From Peteryoungia wuzhouensis (lineage in GTDB: Bacteria > Pseudomonadota > Alphaproteobacteria > Rhizobiales > Rhizobiaceae), in contig NZ_QJRY01000004.1 in assembly GCF_003205195.1 (NCBI RefSeq), forward strand, positions 124,001 through 188,000: a stretch of DNA of 64,000 bases. Direction: 5' to 3'. How positions within the stretch are numbered: position 1 is the stretch's first letter; each line of letters starts with the position of its first letter. Shown piece after piece: positions 30,542-40,019 of the stretch. A program made the position numbers and the translations under genes. The notes under the pieces were generated by a model. That model searched no databases. It saw nothing but the letters and a program-made list of their open reading frames with translations, and was not told where the DNA came from.

Positions 30542-30847
30542 ATGACCCTGCCGACCAAGGAGCAGCAGACCGAGCTGGAAGCCGCCGCCTTCCGCCGGCT
30601 TCTCTCGCATCTCAGCAACCGTCCCGACGTGCAGAACATCGACCTGATGAACCTCGCCGGTTTCTGTCGCAACTGCCTGTCCAACTGGTATCTCGATGCG
30701 GCAAACGAGAAGGGTCTGGATCTTACGAAGGATGAGAGCCGCGAGATCGTCTATGGCATGCCCTATGACGAATGGAAGGCGAAGAACCAGCTCGAGGCGA
30801 GCGCTGCGCAGCAGCAGGCCTTCGAGAAGAACCGGCCGCAGGAATGA
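30542..30847 (+). CDS. DUF1244 small protein
   Basis: A 101-residue helical protein, cytoplasmic. The conserved centre is DLMNLAGFCRNCLSNWY, with cysteines C42 and C45 two residues apart, followed by DESREIVYGMPYDEWK. Structures of family members exist, but the function is not established. It starts 12 bases after the amidohydrolase stop, so the two form one unit. The GapR-type gene follows 106 bases later. Confidence 0.88.
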   Translation: MTLPTKEQQTELEAAAFRRLLSHLSNRPDVQNIDLMNLAGFCRNCLSNWYLDAANEKGLDLTKDESREIVYGMPYDEWKAKNQLEASAAQQQAFEKNRPQE

Positions 30848-30953
30848 GCTGCCGTTGACGCTTTGGGGACTTGACGCGGGCTTCGGTTCGCGGCACGTGA
30901 ACCCCACGAAATTCCATCCCGAACTGCCATCCCCGACATGAAGGAGATTGCCC

Positions 30954-31220
30954 ATGTCTGATGCCGCCCACGGCGTCGCCCGCGACCAGCTCCGCGCTTT
31001 CGTCGAGCGCATCGAGCGCCTCGAAGAAGAAAAGAAGACGATCGCCGACGATATCAAGGACGTCTATGGCGAAGCCAAGTCCATGGGCTTCGACACGAAG
31101 ATCCTGAAAAAGGTCATCGCGCTGCGCAAGAAGGACGACCAGGAACGCATGGAAGAGGATCTGATCCTCGACACCTACCTGGCAGCGCTGGGCATGATCG
31201 AAAGCCCGCCCGAAGGCTGA
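30954..31220 (+). CDS. gapR: GapR family (DUF2312) nucleoid-associated DNA-binding protein
   Basis: An 88-residue, almost wholly helical protein. The first two thirds form a coiled coil ([33 protein letters not shown]) and the basic [10 protein letters not shown] stretch contacts DNA. In Caulobacter, GapR is an essential protein that binds overtwisted DNA ahead of replication and helps topoisomerases. The ATG at 30954 follows AAGGAG at seven bases; the TTG two codons earlier is not needed. A strong terminator follows. Confidence 0.9.
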   Translation: MSDAAHGVARDQLRAFVERIERLEEEKKTIADDIKDVYGEAKSMGFDTKILKKVIALRKKDDQERMEEDLILDTYLAALGMIESPPEG

Positions 31221-31240
31221 TCTTCGTTTCGAACAGACAC

Positions 31241-31269
31241 AAAAAACCCGCCGATCCGGCGGGTTTTTT
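31241..31269. terminator. Strong bidirectional terminator after gapR
   Basis: Perfect 13-base stem AAAAAACCCGCCG / CGGCGGGTTTTTT with a three-base loop. The T-run serves the plus-strand gapR gene; the A-run gives a T-run for the convergent minus-strand DUF882 gene. Confidence 0.92.
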
Positions 31270-31295
31270 AATGCCTTTGTTTTGTCCTCGACGGA

Positions 31296-33170
31296 TCAGG
31301 GCTGACCGAAGCGGCTCGGATCGACCGTTGTCGCATCCAGACGGAAGCCGACGGGAACGGTCGTGGTCGGGGCGAGCAGCGAACGCGAGACGACGCGCGG
31401 TGCCTTGCCCGGCTTGATCACTGTTTCGAACTTGCCCTGATTGAGGGCCCATTGTTCGATCATGCCCTTGGTCAGCTTTGTTCCGCCATACATCGCCATA
31501 TGGGCGCGTTCGGCTTCTTCCTGGCCGGGGCGCCCGCCCTTGACCGGCAGCGCCGCATCGGCACCGGGTGCGGAGACCTTCGGCGTATCGAACATATCGC
31601 CGAATTCCGATGTCGCTTCGCCTGCCGGCTTTTGCGGCAGCGAGGCGACTTCCACCGACTTTGCGGCTGGTGCCGGCTTGGTTGCTGCCGGTGCAGCCGG
31701 TGCTGCACTTGCGGTTGCCCGTTCGGCCGGGATCGGTGCGGCCATTTCGGCCTGGTTGCTGTTTTCAAGTGCGTCGGCGGCTTCCGGCGACAGAATGGCC
31801 TGTTCGACCTCGTCGACTTCGGCTTCCTCTTCCGGCTGCGCACTGGCCAGAAGGGCCTCTGCCACGGCTGGACGAGCGGTCGGAACCGGAACGGTTGCAC
31901 CATTGGCGAGAACCATGGCGTCGCTGTTCGGATCGATCGATGCCGTCATGACGGCCGGATCGTTTGTGGCCCGGTCGGGACGCGGGCCGAGCAGGGTCGG
32001 AACCGGGACCTTCATGCTGGCGAGGTCGGCGAATTCGCTCGATGGTGCTGCGGCCGGTACGGGCACACCGTTTGCAACCTGCTGCAGCGCATCTTCTGCG
32101 GCGTTGCGCGGCGGTTGGTAAAGCGCCACGGCAAGGCTTGCATCAGCCGGTCGAAGCGACGGGCGGGCCTGGGGAACAGGGGCGGAGTCCACGCCCGGCA
32201 GGGCATTGGCGACCATGACCGGCTCGGTGGCCGTGACCACGGGCGGCGGAGGCGGTGCTGCGGGCTCCGGTTGCGCGGCGAGTGCCGGACGTTCGGCCGG
32301 TGCCGGAACATCCTCTTCTTCATCCTCATCGCCGCCGCCGAACAGCATGGCGAGGAAGTTACGCGGACGGCTCGGGCGTTTCTCGTCGGCCACCATGATC
32401 GCGCCACCGGCTTCCAGGCGGCGCTTGTATTCGGCGAGTGCCTGCTGGTAGCCCGGCAGAGGCTTGCCATCGGACGGGATATGCACGGTTTTGCCGTCGG
32501 GGAAGAGGCGCACCAGGTCCTGGCGGTTCATGCGCGGCCAGGCGCGCACGCCGGCCACGTCCATGTGAACGAAGGGCGAGCCGGAATTGGGATAATAGCC
32601 AACGCCGCCCGCCTGCAGTTTCACGCCCAGTTCGCGCAGGGTCTTGAGCGCCACGCCCGGGATGTAGAAGTCCATCGCGGTGCCGCGCATATGCTGGCTT
32701 TCCTTCGCGACGCCCTTGGAGCGCGAACGCAGCATGGCATTGGTCTGCGGCGAACGGTAACCGGATACGGCCTTGATATAGCCCTTGGCGCCGGCGCGGC
32801 GGTAGACTTCCCAGACGAGGTCGAAGAGGCGCGGATCCATCTTCGTCGGCTCGTTGCGGCGCCAGTCGCGCAGGATGTAGTTGAGCTGTTTCAGACCCTT
32901 GGGGTCGTAGCGGCCATTGCGCTTGAAGGTAATCGAGGCGCGCTCGCCGGTATGGACGAATTCAATGTTGAGGGTGCGCGTTTCAGCACGCGCTGCACCG
33001 GCCGTCCCGAATGCGGTCACGGCACCGACGAAGAGAAAGGCCAGAAACGAACAGACCAGTCTCGCTGCGATCTTTGCGCATGCGGCCTGGGGCTTGCGCC
33101 CGTTCTGCCATCGGCGCGCGCTGATGTCTTGCGATGTCTGCAATGCTATCCCCGTCAGAATCCGTCCCAC
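31296..33170 (-). CDS. DUF882 / M15-type peptidase with long Ala/Pro-rich tail
   Basis: A 624-residue exported protein. The signal peptide is preceded by a basic N-tail (hydrophobic 36-60, ending ARAE). The LAS-type peptidase domain (about 65-215) has the zinc ligands H160 and D167 in SQHMRGTAMDFY and H202 in FVHMDV, so a metallopeptidase active on peptidoglycan cross-links is expected. The rest (about 260-624) is low-complexity, rich in Ala, Pro and Glu, probably disordered. Its last 70 residues are more ordered (AHMAMYGGTKLTKGMIEQWA). The ATG at 33170 is taken; the early basic region makes a shorter start possible. Confidence 0.87.
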   Translation of the reverse strand: MGRILTGIALQTSQDISARRWQNGRKPQAACAKIAARLVCSFLAFLFVGAVTAFGTAGAARAETRTLNIEFVHTGERASITFKRNGRYDPKGLKQLNYILRDWRRNEPTKMDPRLFDLVWEVYRRAGAKGYIKAVSGYRSPQTNAMLRSRSKGVAKESQHMRGTAMDFYIPGVALKTLRELGVKLQAGGVGYYPNSGSPFVHMDVAGVRAWPRMNRQDLVRLFPDGKTVHIPSDGKPLPGYQQALAEYKRRLEAGGAIMVADEKRPSRPRNFLAMLFGGGDEDEEEDVPAPAERPALAAQPEPAAPPPPPVVTATEPVMVANALPGVDSAPVPQARPSLRPADASLAVALYQPPRNAAEDALQQVANGVPVPAAAPSSEFADLASMKVPVPTLLGPRPDRATNDPAVMTASIDPNSDAMVLANGATVPVPTARPAVAEALLASAQPEEEAEVDEVEQAILSPEAADALENSNQAEMAAPIPAERATASAAPAAPAATKPAPAAKSVEVASLPQKPAGEATSEFGDMFDTPKVSAPGADAALPVKGGRPGQEEAERAHMAMYGGTKLTKGMIEQWALNQGKFETVIKPGKAPRVVSRSLLAPTTTVPVGFRLDATTVDPSRFGQP

Positions 33171-33327
33171 GCCAACTCAAGGTGAACGTCAAATGCGGTC
33201 ACACCATGGCAAATTTGCCACATCCGCACAAGCAGTCACGTTATGGTGAACGTCTGCCTAACACATGTCAGGCTCTTGGTAGGCGATTAAGCTTACCCCA
33301 GAGTTAACAAGGGAAGATTGAGACAAA

Positions 33328-34872
33328 TCAAGCGGCATCCTTTTGGGGGTCGTCCGGGTCGATGCCGTAGTCCTTGAGCTTGCGGTAGAGCGTCGAGCGC
33401 CCGATGCCGAGTTTGCGGGCCACCTGGCTCATCTGGCCGCGATAGAACTTCAGGGCGAAGCGGATCAGTTCCTCTTCGATCTCGGCCAGTTTGCGCACGT
33501 TCCCGGCCTCGTCCGTGCTGACGATGACATTGCCGGTCGACACATTGCCGAAACCTGTGGACGAGGGGGCGGCCGTGTGGCTTACGAAGGTGGCGGCCCG
33601 TTCGGCGAGCGCTGCCTGCACCTTGGCAACCGGACTCGATTCGTCCCGGATCTCGCTCGCATCGCGGCTTGCGGCACCGGAGCGGTGGCCGCTGACCTGG
33701 GCCGAAATCTGGGGAAAGTCGCTCTCGCCCAGGCTGACACCCTCGGCCAGAACCACCGCCCGGAAGATCGCATTTTCCAGCTGCCGGGTGTTGCCGGGCC
33801 AATCGAAGGCCGTCAGCAGGGCAATGGCCGACGCTTCGACCTGCAGCGTGCGGGGCAGACGCTGTTCCAGCGAAAAGCGCTCGACGAAGGTGCGCACCAG
33901 ATGCGGAATATCCTCCTTGCGGCGGCGCAGCGCCGGGATCGTGATCGGAAAGACGTTGAGGCGGTAATAGAGGTCCTCGCGGAACCGGCCGGACTTCACC
34001 TCCTCGATGAGGTCCTTGTTGGTTGCCAGCACCAGCCGGACATTGACCTTGGAAGGCTGTTGCTGGCCGGCGCGTGCCACCTCGCCAGACTGCACCGCGT
34101 CCAGGAGACGCGCCTGCGCGATCGCCGGCAACTCGCTGATTTCTTCGATGAACAGGGTGCCGCCCTCGGCTTCGCCGAATTTGCCCACCGCCGATGCCGG
34201 GTCGAGATCGCCAAGGCGGCTTCCACCGAACAGGACCTCGTCGATCTGTGCCGGTGAGATTGACTGGCAGTTGACGGTGACGAAGGGGCGTGACGAACGG
34301 TCGCTGGCGGCATGGATGGCGCGGGCGACGAGTTCCTTGCCGACGCCAGCCTCGCCCTCAAGCATGACGGGAATGGTGGATTGCGCCGCGCGACGTCCGA
34401 GTTCGACGACACGAGACATCGAGGCGCTGGCGGCAACGATATCGGCGAAACTCACTGCGCCGCTGCGGGCTCTTCGCGGAGTGCGCCCCTGCAGGCTGCT
34501 GCGATGAATCTTCAGCGCGGCCTCGACGGCGCCCGACAGGCGCTCCGGGGCAAAGGGCTTCACGAGGAAATCGAAGGCGCCGGAGCGGACAGCGTCGAGC
34601 GCCGTTTCGGTTGCCCCTTCGGCGGTGGCGACGATCACCGGGACGGCCGGATTGATCTCTGCCAGCACGGCGAGGAGTCCGGATTGCAGGCCTTCGGGGG
34701 CGGAGGCGTCGATCACCACGACGCCGATCTGCTCGCGCTGGCGCCGGAAGGTATCGATGGCGGCATGCGCCGTTTCTGCGACATGAACGGAATGGCCGTG
34801 CGCTTCGATCGCAGCCTTCATGCTGCGGCGCTCGGCGGCATCTTCATCGATGAGTAGGATCTGTGCAGTCAA
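33328..34872 (-). CDS. NtrC-family response regulator lacking the GAFTGA sigma-54 loop
   Basis: A 514-residue regulator: receiver domain (about 3-120) with phospho-acceptor D55 and K105, AAA+ domain (about 145-380) and a Fis-type helix-turn-helix at the C-terminus (about 470-505, MSQVARKLGIGRSTLYRKLK). Walker A is GEAGVGKE (173-180). The Walker B segment reads FIEEIS, with glutamate where the first acidic residue is normally aspartate. Where NtrC proteins carry GAFTGA, this one reads FGGSRLGDLDPASA (216-228), so contact with sigma-54 is unlikely. The start is TTG at 34872, with GGGGAGC seven bases upstream; the frame is open to 35274 but that part is not receiver-like. No histidine kinase gene is adjacent. 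Confidence 0.88.
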   Translation of the reverse strand: MTAQILLIDEDAAERRSMKAAIEAHGHSVHVAETAHAAIDTFRRQREQIGVVVIDASAPEGLQSGLLAVLAEINPAVPVIVATAEGATETALDAVRSGAFDFLVKPFAPERLSGAVEAALKIHRSSLQGRTPRRARSGAVSFADIVAASASMSRVVELGRRAAQSTIPVMLEGEAGVGKELVARAIHAASDRSSRPFVTVNCQSISPAQIDEVLFGGSRLGDLDPASAVGKFGEAEGGTLFIEEISELPAIAQARLLDAVQSGEVARAGQQQPSKVNVRLVLATNKDLIEEVKSGRFREDLYYRLNVFPITIPALRRRKEDIPHLVRTFVERFSLEQRLPRTLQVEASAIALLTAFDWPGNTRQLENAIFRAVVLAEGVSLGESDFPQISAQVSGHRSGAASRDASEIRDESSPVAKVQAALAERAATFVSHTAAPSSTGFGNVSTGNVIVSTDEAGNVRKLAEIEEELIRFALKFYRGQMSQVARKLGIGRSTLYRKLKDYGIDPDDPQKDAA

Positions 34873-35175
34873 AGTTTGCTCCCCCGGGGTGAGTGCCGGC
34901 GCCTTCGCGCTCCTGGGTAATCGAGGGGGGAGCGTGCCAGAAAGGACTGAACATGTTGTTGGGAGAAAGCCTCGGATTTTAACGATTCTTAACCTGTATT
35001 GGCACAGGCGGCGGAAAGGTCGGTGGCGACGTGTATCGGCCAGTCTGCGGCGGATGTCACATCCATGGTGCAGGAGAGCGGCAGCGACAGCCTCTCTGTC
35101 GCGATCTGTCTGCGGCTTGCCGAGTGTGCCGGGACTGACTACATCTCCCGGCATCAGACAGGAAAGGACATCGTC
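34873..35175. promoter_or_regulatory. Divergent control region between NtrC-like regulator and pepF
   Basis: A 303-base gap between divergent genes with no credible small gene. The AT-rich stretch around 34970-34995 (including TTTTAACGATTCTTAACC) is the likely promoter zone. A run of AGGAAAGGA sits before the pepF start. Confidence 0.4.
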
Positions 35176-37026
35176 ATGAAGATCGACCGAAGCCACGTGT
35201 TTGCCAGTGCGACGGACGCTGCGGCGAAACAATCCGCAGCACTTGGCGATCTGCCCGTCTGGACGCTGGACCACCTCTATCCCGGCCAGAAATCCCCTGA
35301 ATTCCTCGGCGCCGTCGAAAAGGCCGGGACCGGTGCGCTGGCGTTCGAAACCAAGTGGAAGGGCAAGCTGGAAGCGGCGCTGGAAACCGTCGGTGAGAAC
35401 TCACTGGCCGAGGCTTTGCGCGAAATGGACGCGCTCGAAGATCTGCTCGGCCGCATCGCCTCCTATGCAGGCCTTACCTATTATTCCGACATGACCAATC
35501 CGGCGAACGGCAAGTTTTTCGGTGACATTCAGGCGAAGCTGACGGACATGTCGTCGCGTCTCCTGTTCTTCCCGTTGGAACTCAACCGCCTGGCTGACGA
35601 TGCCGTCGATGCTGCCATGGATCGCGATCCGGCGCTCGCGCATTTCCGCCCCTGGATCGTCGACCTTCGTAAGGACAAGCCCTTCCAGCTTGACGACCGG
35701 ATCGAGCAGCTGTTCCTGGAAAAGTCACAGACCGGCGCTGCGGCCTTCAACCGGCTGTTCGACGAGACGCTGGCAGCACTTCGTTTCAAGGTCGGCGATG
35801 AAGAGATGCCGCTCGAGCCGACCCTGACGCTTCTGCAGGATGCCGATCCGGCAAAACGCAAGCTGGCGGCGGAAGCGCTGTCGAAGACGTTCAAGGAGAA
35901 TATCCGCATCTTCACCCTGGTGACGAACACGCTCGCCAAGGACAAGGACATTTCTGACCGCTGGCGCGGTTTCGAGGACATTGCCGACAGTCGCCATCTC
36001 GCGAACCGGGTCGAGCGAGAGGTGGTCGATGCATTGGCGGAAGCCGTGCGCGAAGCCTATCCGCGTCTTTCGCACCGCTATTACGCGATGAAGGCAAAGT
36101 GGCTCGGCATGGACCAGATGAACTTCTGGGATCGCAACGCCCCGCTCACGGAGACGCCCGACCGCCTGATCCCCTGGGACGAGGCCAAGGACATGGTGCT
36201 CTCGGCCTATGGCGGCTTTGCGCCTGAGATGGCCGAAATTGCCGGCCGTTTCTTCGACGGCGGCTGGATCGATGCGCCGGCGCGTCCCGGCAAGGCGCCG
36301 GGTGCCTTTGCCCATCCGACGGTTCCGTCCGCGCATCCTTATGTGCTGGTCAATTATCTGGGCAAGCCGCGCGACGTGATGACGCTGGCCCATGAACTCG
36401 GCCATGGCGTGCATCAGGTTCTGGCCGGCGGGCAGGGGGCCTTGATGTGCCAGACCCCGCTGACGCTTGCCGAGACAGCCTCCGTCTTCGGCGAGATGCT
36501 GACCTTCCGGGCGCTTCTTAACAAGACCACCGACAGCAAAGAGCGCAAGGCGATGCTCGCCCAGAAGGTCGAGGACATGATCAATACGGTCGTGCGCCAG
36601 ATCGCGTTTTACCAGTTCGAGCGCAAGATCCATGCGGCGCGCAAGGAGGGCGAGCTGACGGCCGAGCAGATCGGCGAATTGTGGCTCTCGGTTCAGGAAG
36701 AAAGCCTCGGACCGGCGATCAAGATCTCGGAAGGCTACGAGACCTGGTGGGCCTATATCCCCCACTTCATCCATTCGCCGTTCTACGTCTATGCCTATGC
36801 CTTCGGTGACTGCCTGGTGAATTCGCTTTACGCGGTTTACCGGAATGCCGAGGACGGCTTCCAGCAGAAGTATTTCGAGCTTCTGAAGGCTGGCGGAACG
36901 AAGCATCACTCCGAACTTCTCGCCCCCTTCGGCCTCGATGCCACCGATCCGGCTTTCTGGAGCAAGGGCCTGTCGATGATCGAGGGATTGATCGATGAGC
37001 TGGAAGCGCTCGACAAGGCAGGCTGA
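35176..37026 (+). CDS. pepF: M3-family oligoendopeptidase (PepF)
   Basis: A 616-residue cytoplasmic zinc peptidase. The zinc-binding motif is HELGHG with H406, E407 and H410, and the third ligand should be the glutamate in LAETASVFGEM about 27 residues on. The helical N-terminal cap (about 1-330) and the catalytic tail motif HFIHSPFYVYAYAFGD match PepF/M3 enzymes. The ATG at 35176 follows AAGGA; the frame is open from 34999 but overlaps the likely promoter. It cleaves oligopeptides released by other proteases. Followed by a convergent luxR gene. Confidence 0.95.
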   Translation: MKIDRSHVFASATDAAAKQSAALGDLPVWTLDHLYPGQKSPEFLGAVEKAGTGALAFETKWKGKLEAALETVGENSLAEALREMDALEDLLGRIASYAGLTYYSDMTNPANGKFFGDIQAKLTDMSSRLLFFPLELNRLADDAVDAAMDRDPALAHFRPWIVDLRKDKPFQLDDRIEQLFLEKSQTGAAAFNRLFDETLAALRFKVGDEEMPLEPTLTLLQDADPAKRKLAAEALSKTFKENIRIFTLVTNTLAKDKDISDRWRGFEDIADSRHLANRVEREVVDALAEAVREAYPRLSHRYYAMKAKWLGMDQMNFWDRNAPLTETPDRLIPWDEAKDMVLSAYGGFAPEMAEIAGRFFDGGWIDAPARPGKAPGAFAHPTVPSAHPYVLVNYLGKPRDVMTLAHELGHGVHQVLAGGQGALMCQTPLTLAETASVFGEMLTFRALLNKTTDSKERKAMLAQKVEDMINTVVRQIAFYQFERKIHAARKEGELTAEQIGELWLSVQEESLGPAIKISEGYETWWAYIPHFIHSPFYVYAYAFGDCLVNSLYAVYRNAEDGFQQKYFELLKAGGTKHHSELLAPFGLDATDPAFWSKGLSMIEGLIDELEALDKAG

Positions 37027-37044
37027 TCAGGCTTGCGTGACGAT

Positions 37045-37776
37045 CTAGGTGGCGAGCAAAGCCGCCGCCTGGGTCCGGGTTGCAACGCCGAGCTTCCGCA
37101 GGATCTGCGCGACGTGATAGTCGACCGCACGCTTGGTGCGGTCCATGATCAGCGCGATATCCGCATTGGATTTGCCTTCGGCGACCCAGCGAAGGATTTC
37201 GCGCTGCTCTTCCGACAGGAGTGCGATGCGCGGATCGTCAACGGTGCGGGCCGCACAGGCTGCCAGCAGAAGCGTCCGCTTCAGAAGGACCATCGCGGAC
37301 AGTGAAAAGGCCTGCCGGATCTGCTCTGGCGAAAACACGCGAGGCGAGCGCGAGGCCACCACCATCCCCCAGACCTCATTGCCCCGCTCCTGCAGGGGCA
37401 TGTTCAGACCGGCCTGCAGCTTCAGATCCCTGACGAAATCAAGGAAGCGGCTTCCCGGCGCTTCGCGTTCGAGGCTGTCGCGATCCCATGGCACCACCGT
37501 CGCACTTGTCAGGGTGCGTTCCATCACCGGATCGCGCGTCGTGATCTTCCGGCGAAGCGAGGGGAGCGCCAGGACATCGAAGGTCTTGATCCAGTCGCAT
37601 GGCATGGCCCGGCGTGTCACGCGGTCGAAACCGCCGACAACGAATTCGGTCAAGCCAAGCTTTCCGAAACTGTCGACGCAGATCTCGAACAAATTTTCCA
37701 GCGTGTCCGTCTCAATGATCGATCGAACGGACGAGGTGAAGTTGACGTCGGAAATTGGACCTCTCCATCTTCGCAA
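37045..37776 (-). CDS. LuxR-family regulator with autoinducer-binding-like domain (LuxR solo)
   Basis: A 243-residue regulator. The N-terminal domain (about 10-165) has the layout of LuxR ligand-binding domains, including FVVGGFD, CDWIKTFD and MPLQERGNEVWGMVV. The C-terminal helix-turn-helix (about 175-240) contains LSEEQREILRWVAEGKSNADIA and KRAVDYHVAQILRKLGVATR. No luxI synthase is in the window, so it is a solo receptor. The start is uncertain: TTG at 37776 has AGGTGG upstream at five bases, and GTG at 37785 is also in frame. It is divergent from the second chemoreceptor gene, 260 bases away, and convergent with pepF. Confidence 0.82.
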   Translation of the reverse strand: MRRWRGPISDVNFTSSVRSIIETDTLENLFEICVDSFGKLGLTEFVVGGFDRVTRRAMPCDWIKTFDVLALPSLRRKITTRDPVMERTLTSATVVPWDRDSLEREAPGSRFLDFVRDLKLQAGLNMPLQERGNEVWGMVVASRSPRVFSPEQIRQAFSLSAMVLLKRTLLLAACAARTVDDPRIALLSEEQREILRWVAEGKSNADIALIMDRTKRAVDYHVAQILRKLGVATRTQAAALLAT

Positions 37777-38036
37777 GTGCCCCACCTGTCGACGACATGC
37801 ACTTGCCGGGCATCGGCCACGATGGCAGGGAGAGCAGGCGAACGGGCAAGAAAACTTGACCGGGGGTGCGAGAGAGCTGTGCGATATTTGAACGACAGTT
37901 TGGCTCACAACCCGCCAATCAACATACGCCCAGTAGACACCTAGCACTACACGGTTGACAACTGCTTAACCGAACAGGCGATCTTTGCGCAATTGCAATA
38001 TCTACTGACAGCCTACCAATGCGCGAAGGAATTTTC

Positions 38037-39908
38037 ATGAAAAATATTTCGATCGGAGCGAAGTTCACGCTCATCGCAAGTCTGTTTCTGTTGCTGGCCG
38101 TCGGTATGGCCGTTTATGTCAATACACAGGTCAAGGTCCTGACGGAGGCCTATTCGGGCTTGCTGAAGGACGAGACCAAGGCTGCTTCCCAGCTCACCCG
38201 CGCCAATCGGGCGCTTTTCACGGCCCGCGCGTCGCTCGCAGATATGATCATGATGTCCGATCCCAAGGCGATCGCTGCCGCGAAAGGCGACTTGATCGAG
38301 GCGCGCAAATCCATGTTGGAGATGATTGACAGCGCATCGCAAGCACTGCCGAGAGAGGAGGCCCATGCTGGCGTCCACGAAACTCTGGCGTCGGTCAAGG
38401 ATAGCGCTACCAGCATTTTCGACGTCAGTTGCGCCCGCGTCATTCAGGTCGGGGAAAAGAGCACCACTCCGGACGAGATCATCTCTGCCGTCAGCCTTTA
38501 CACGCGGGAATGCCAGCCCAAATTTTCCGCCGTCTCGGCCGAGCTGTCCAAGGTTAGATCCGAGGTTAGCGACGCTGCCGACCATGAGGGGGAAGAACTG
38601 GCGGGCGTGGCCAACAACACCCGCATGATCACCGTCGTGGTTATGATCTCCGGCGGCCTGCTGGTGTTTGCCATCGGCTTTGCCCTGTTCCGCGTCAGCG
38701 TCGTCGCTCCGATCGGTCATCTGACGACGCGGATGTCGGTCATCGCTCAGGGCGATTTCGCCGTGGATGTTCCCGAAACCAATCGTCGCGACGAGATCGG
38801 CAAAATGGCCCAGGCCCTTCAGGTCTTCAAGGATAACGGCCTGCATACGCTGCAGCTGCAGAGCGAGGCCGAAGCGGCCCGCACGGCGACCGAGGCCGAT
38901 CGCCTGGCCGCTGCGGAACGGGACCGCCAGATCGCCGCCGAAATGGCGCAGGCGACCAAGTCGCTGGCACACGGCCTGCGTCGCATGGCGGACGGCGATC
39001 TGAGCGCCGGGATCGACGAAGCCTTCGCCCCGTCGTTCGAGAGCCTGCGTCAGGACTTCAACCGGACGGTTGTCCAGCTTCGCGACACGCTGCAGGCGGT
39101 CACCCAGTCGACACGCTCCATCGATGCCGGCTCGCGCGAACTGGATCTCTCGGCGGATGCCCTGTCGAAGCGCACGGAACAGCAGGCCTCTGCCCTTGAG
39201 GAAACGGCTGCTGCCCTCGACGAGATTACCGTCAACGTGGCCAATTCCTCGAAGCTTGCCCAGCAGGCCCGGGCTGCGGCGGCAGAGGCCAATCGCGCCG
39301 CGTCCGAATCGAGGGCGGTGGTGACAACCGCCATGGATGCGATGAGCACGATCGAGGCCTCGTCGGGTCAGATTTCGAGCATTATCGGCGTCATCGACGA
39401 GATCGCCTTCCAGACCAACCTGCTCGCGCTGAACGCCGGTGTCGAGGCTGCTCGCGCCGGAGACGCCGGCAAGGGGTTTGCGGTCGTCGCCCAGGAAGTC
39501 CGTGAGCTCGCCCAGCGTTCAGCCCAGGCGGCCCGCGAGATCAAGGATCTGATCCGCAGTTCCACCCAGCAGGTCGGGACCGGTGTCGATCTTGTCGCCC
39601 GTACCGGCAAGGCATTGGAAATGATCGAGGAATGCGTGGCGGTGGTGAACGGTCACATCGACTCGATCGCGGTTTCGGCCCAGGAACAGTCCACCGGGCT
39701 TGTGCAGGTCAACAGCGCCGTCAACCAGATCGATCAGCAGACCCAGCAGAATGCCGCCATGGCCGAAGAGGCAACCGCTGCCTCGAACGCCTTGGCCGCC
39801 GAGGCGGTGACCCTGCGCGATCTCATTGGCCATTTCAACCTGATGGCCGGTTCCACGGATCAGGTCCGCAGGACCTCCGGCGCGCAAGCCGACAGGCGGG
39901 CCGCCTGA
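38037..39908 (+). CDS. Methyl-accepting chemotaxis protein (second chemoreceptor)
   Basis: A 623-residue chemoreceptor: first membrane segment about 8-28, periplasmic helical sensor (about 30-200), second membrane segment about 203-223, HAMP (about 224-280), then the signalling domain with the tip [20 protein letters not shown]. The sensor holds two cysteines (SCARV and RECQP) that could form a disulfide. Unlike the chemoreceptor at 16.9-18.9 kb it has no xWxxF tail, ending instead in AQADRRAA. The ATG at 38037 follows AAGGA; an in-frame ATG at 38019 lacks a site. A 9-base inverted repeat straddles its stop. Confidence 0.93.
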   Translation: MKNISIGAKFTLIASLFLLLAVGMAVYVNTQVKVLTEAYSGLLKDETKAASQLTRANRALFTARASLADMIMMSDPKAIAAAKGDLIEARKSMLEMIDSASQALPREEAHAGVHETLASVKDSATSIFDVSCARVIQVGEKSTTPDEIISAVSLYTRECQPKFSAVSAELSKVRSEVSDAADHEGEELAGVANNTRMITVVVMISGGLLVFAIGFALFRVSVVAPIGHLTTRMSVIAQGDFAVDVPETNRRDEIGKMAQALQVFKDNGLHTLQLQSEAEAARTATEADRLAAAERDRQIAAEMAQATKSLAHGLRRMADGDLSAGIDEAFAPSFESLRQDFNRTVVQLRDTLQAVTQSTRSIDAGSRELDLSADALSKRTEQQASALEETAAALDEITVNVANSSKLAQQARAAAAEANRAASESRAVVTTAMDAMSTIEASSGQISSIIGVIDEIAFQTNLLALNAGVEAARAGDAGKGFAVVAQEVRELAQRSAQAAREIKDLIRSSTQQVGTGVDLVARTGKALEMIEECVAVVNGHIDSIAVSAQEQSTGLVQVNSAVNQIDQQTQQNAAMAEEATAASNALAAEAVTLRDLIGHFNLMAGSTDQVRRTSGAQADRRAA

Positions 39909-39930
39909 CGGCAGACTTTGGCAGGCGGCC
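39899..39930 (+). terminator. GC-rich hairpin at the end of the second chemoreceptor gene
   Basis: Perfect 9-base arms GGCCGCCTG (39899-39907) and CAGGCGGCC (39922-39930) straddle the stop codon. There is no T-run. A third copy of GGCCGCCTG at 39946-39954 could compete for pairing. It could be a weak terminator or a 3' end stabiliser before pabB. Confidence 0.4.
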
Positions 39931-40019
39931 GGGGAGGATTTCGGTCCGGCCGCCTGTTCGCGACGCGCCATGGCGGGTGTCTGGTTGTCGCGCTTCGCCC
40001 GATATGCGAAGACACCGGC

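Noticed and set aside
34979..34992. TTAA-CGATTC-TTAA as a CtrA site before the NtrC-like gene
   Set aside because: The spacing is six, not seven, bases, so it does not match the consensus.
35000..35020. TGGCAC as a sigma-54 promoter near pepF
   Set aside because: The -12 element is missing at the required spacing.
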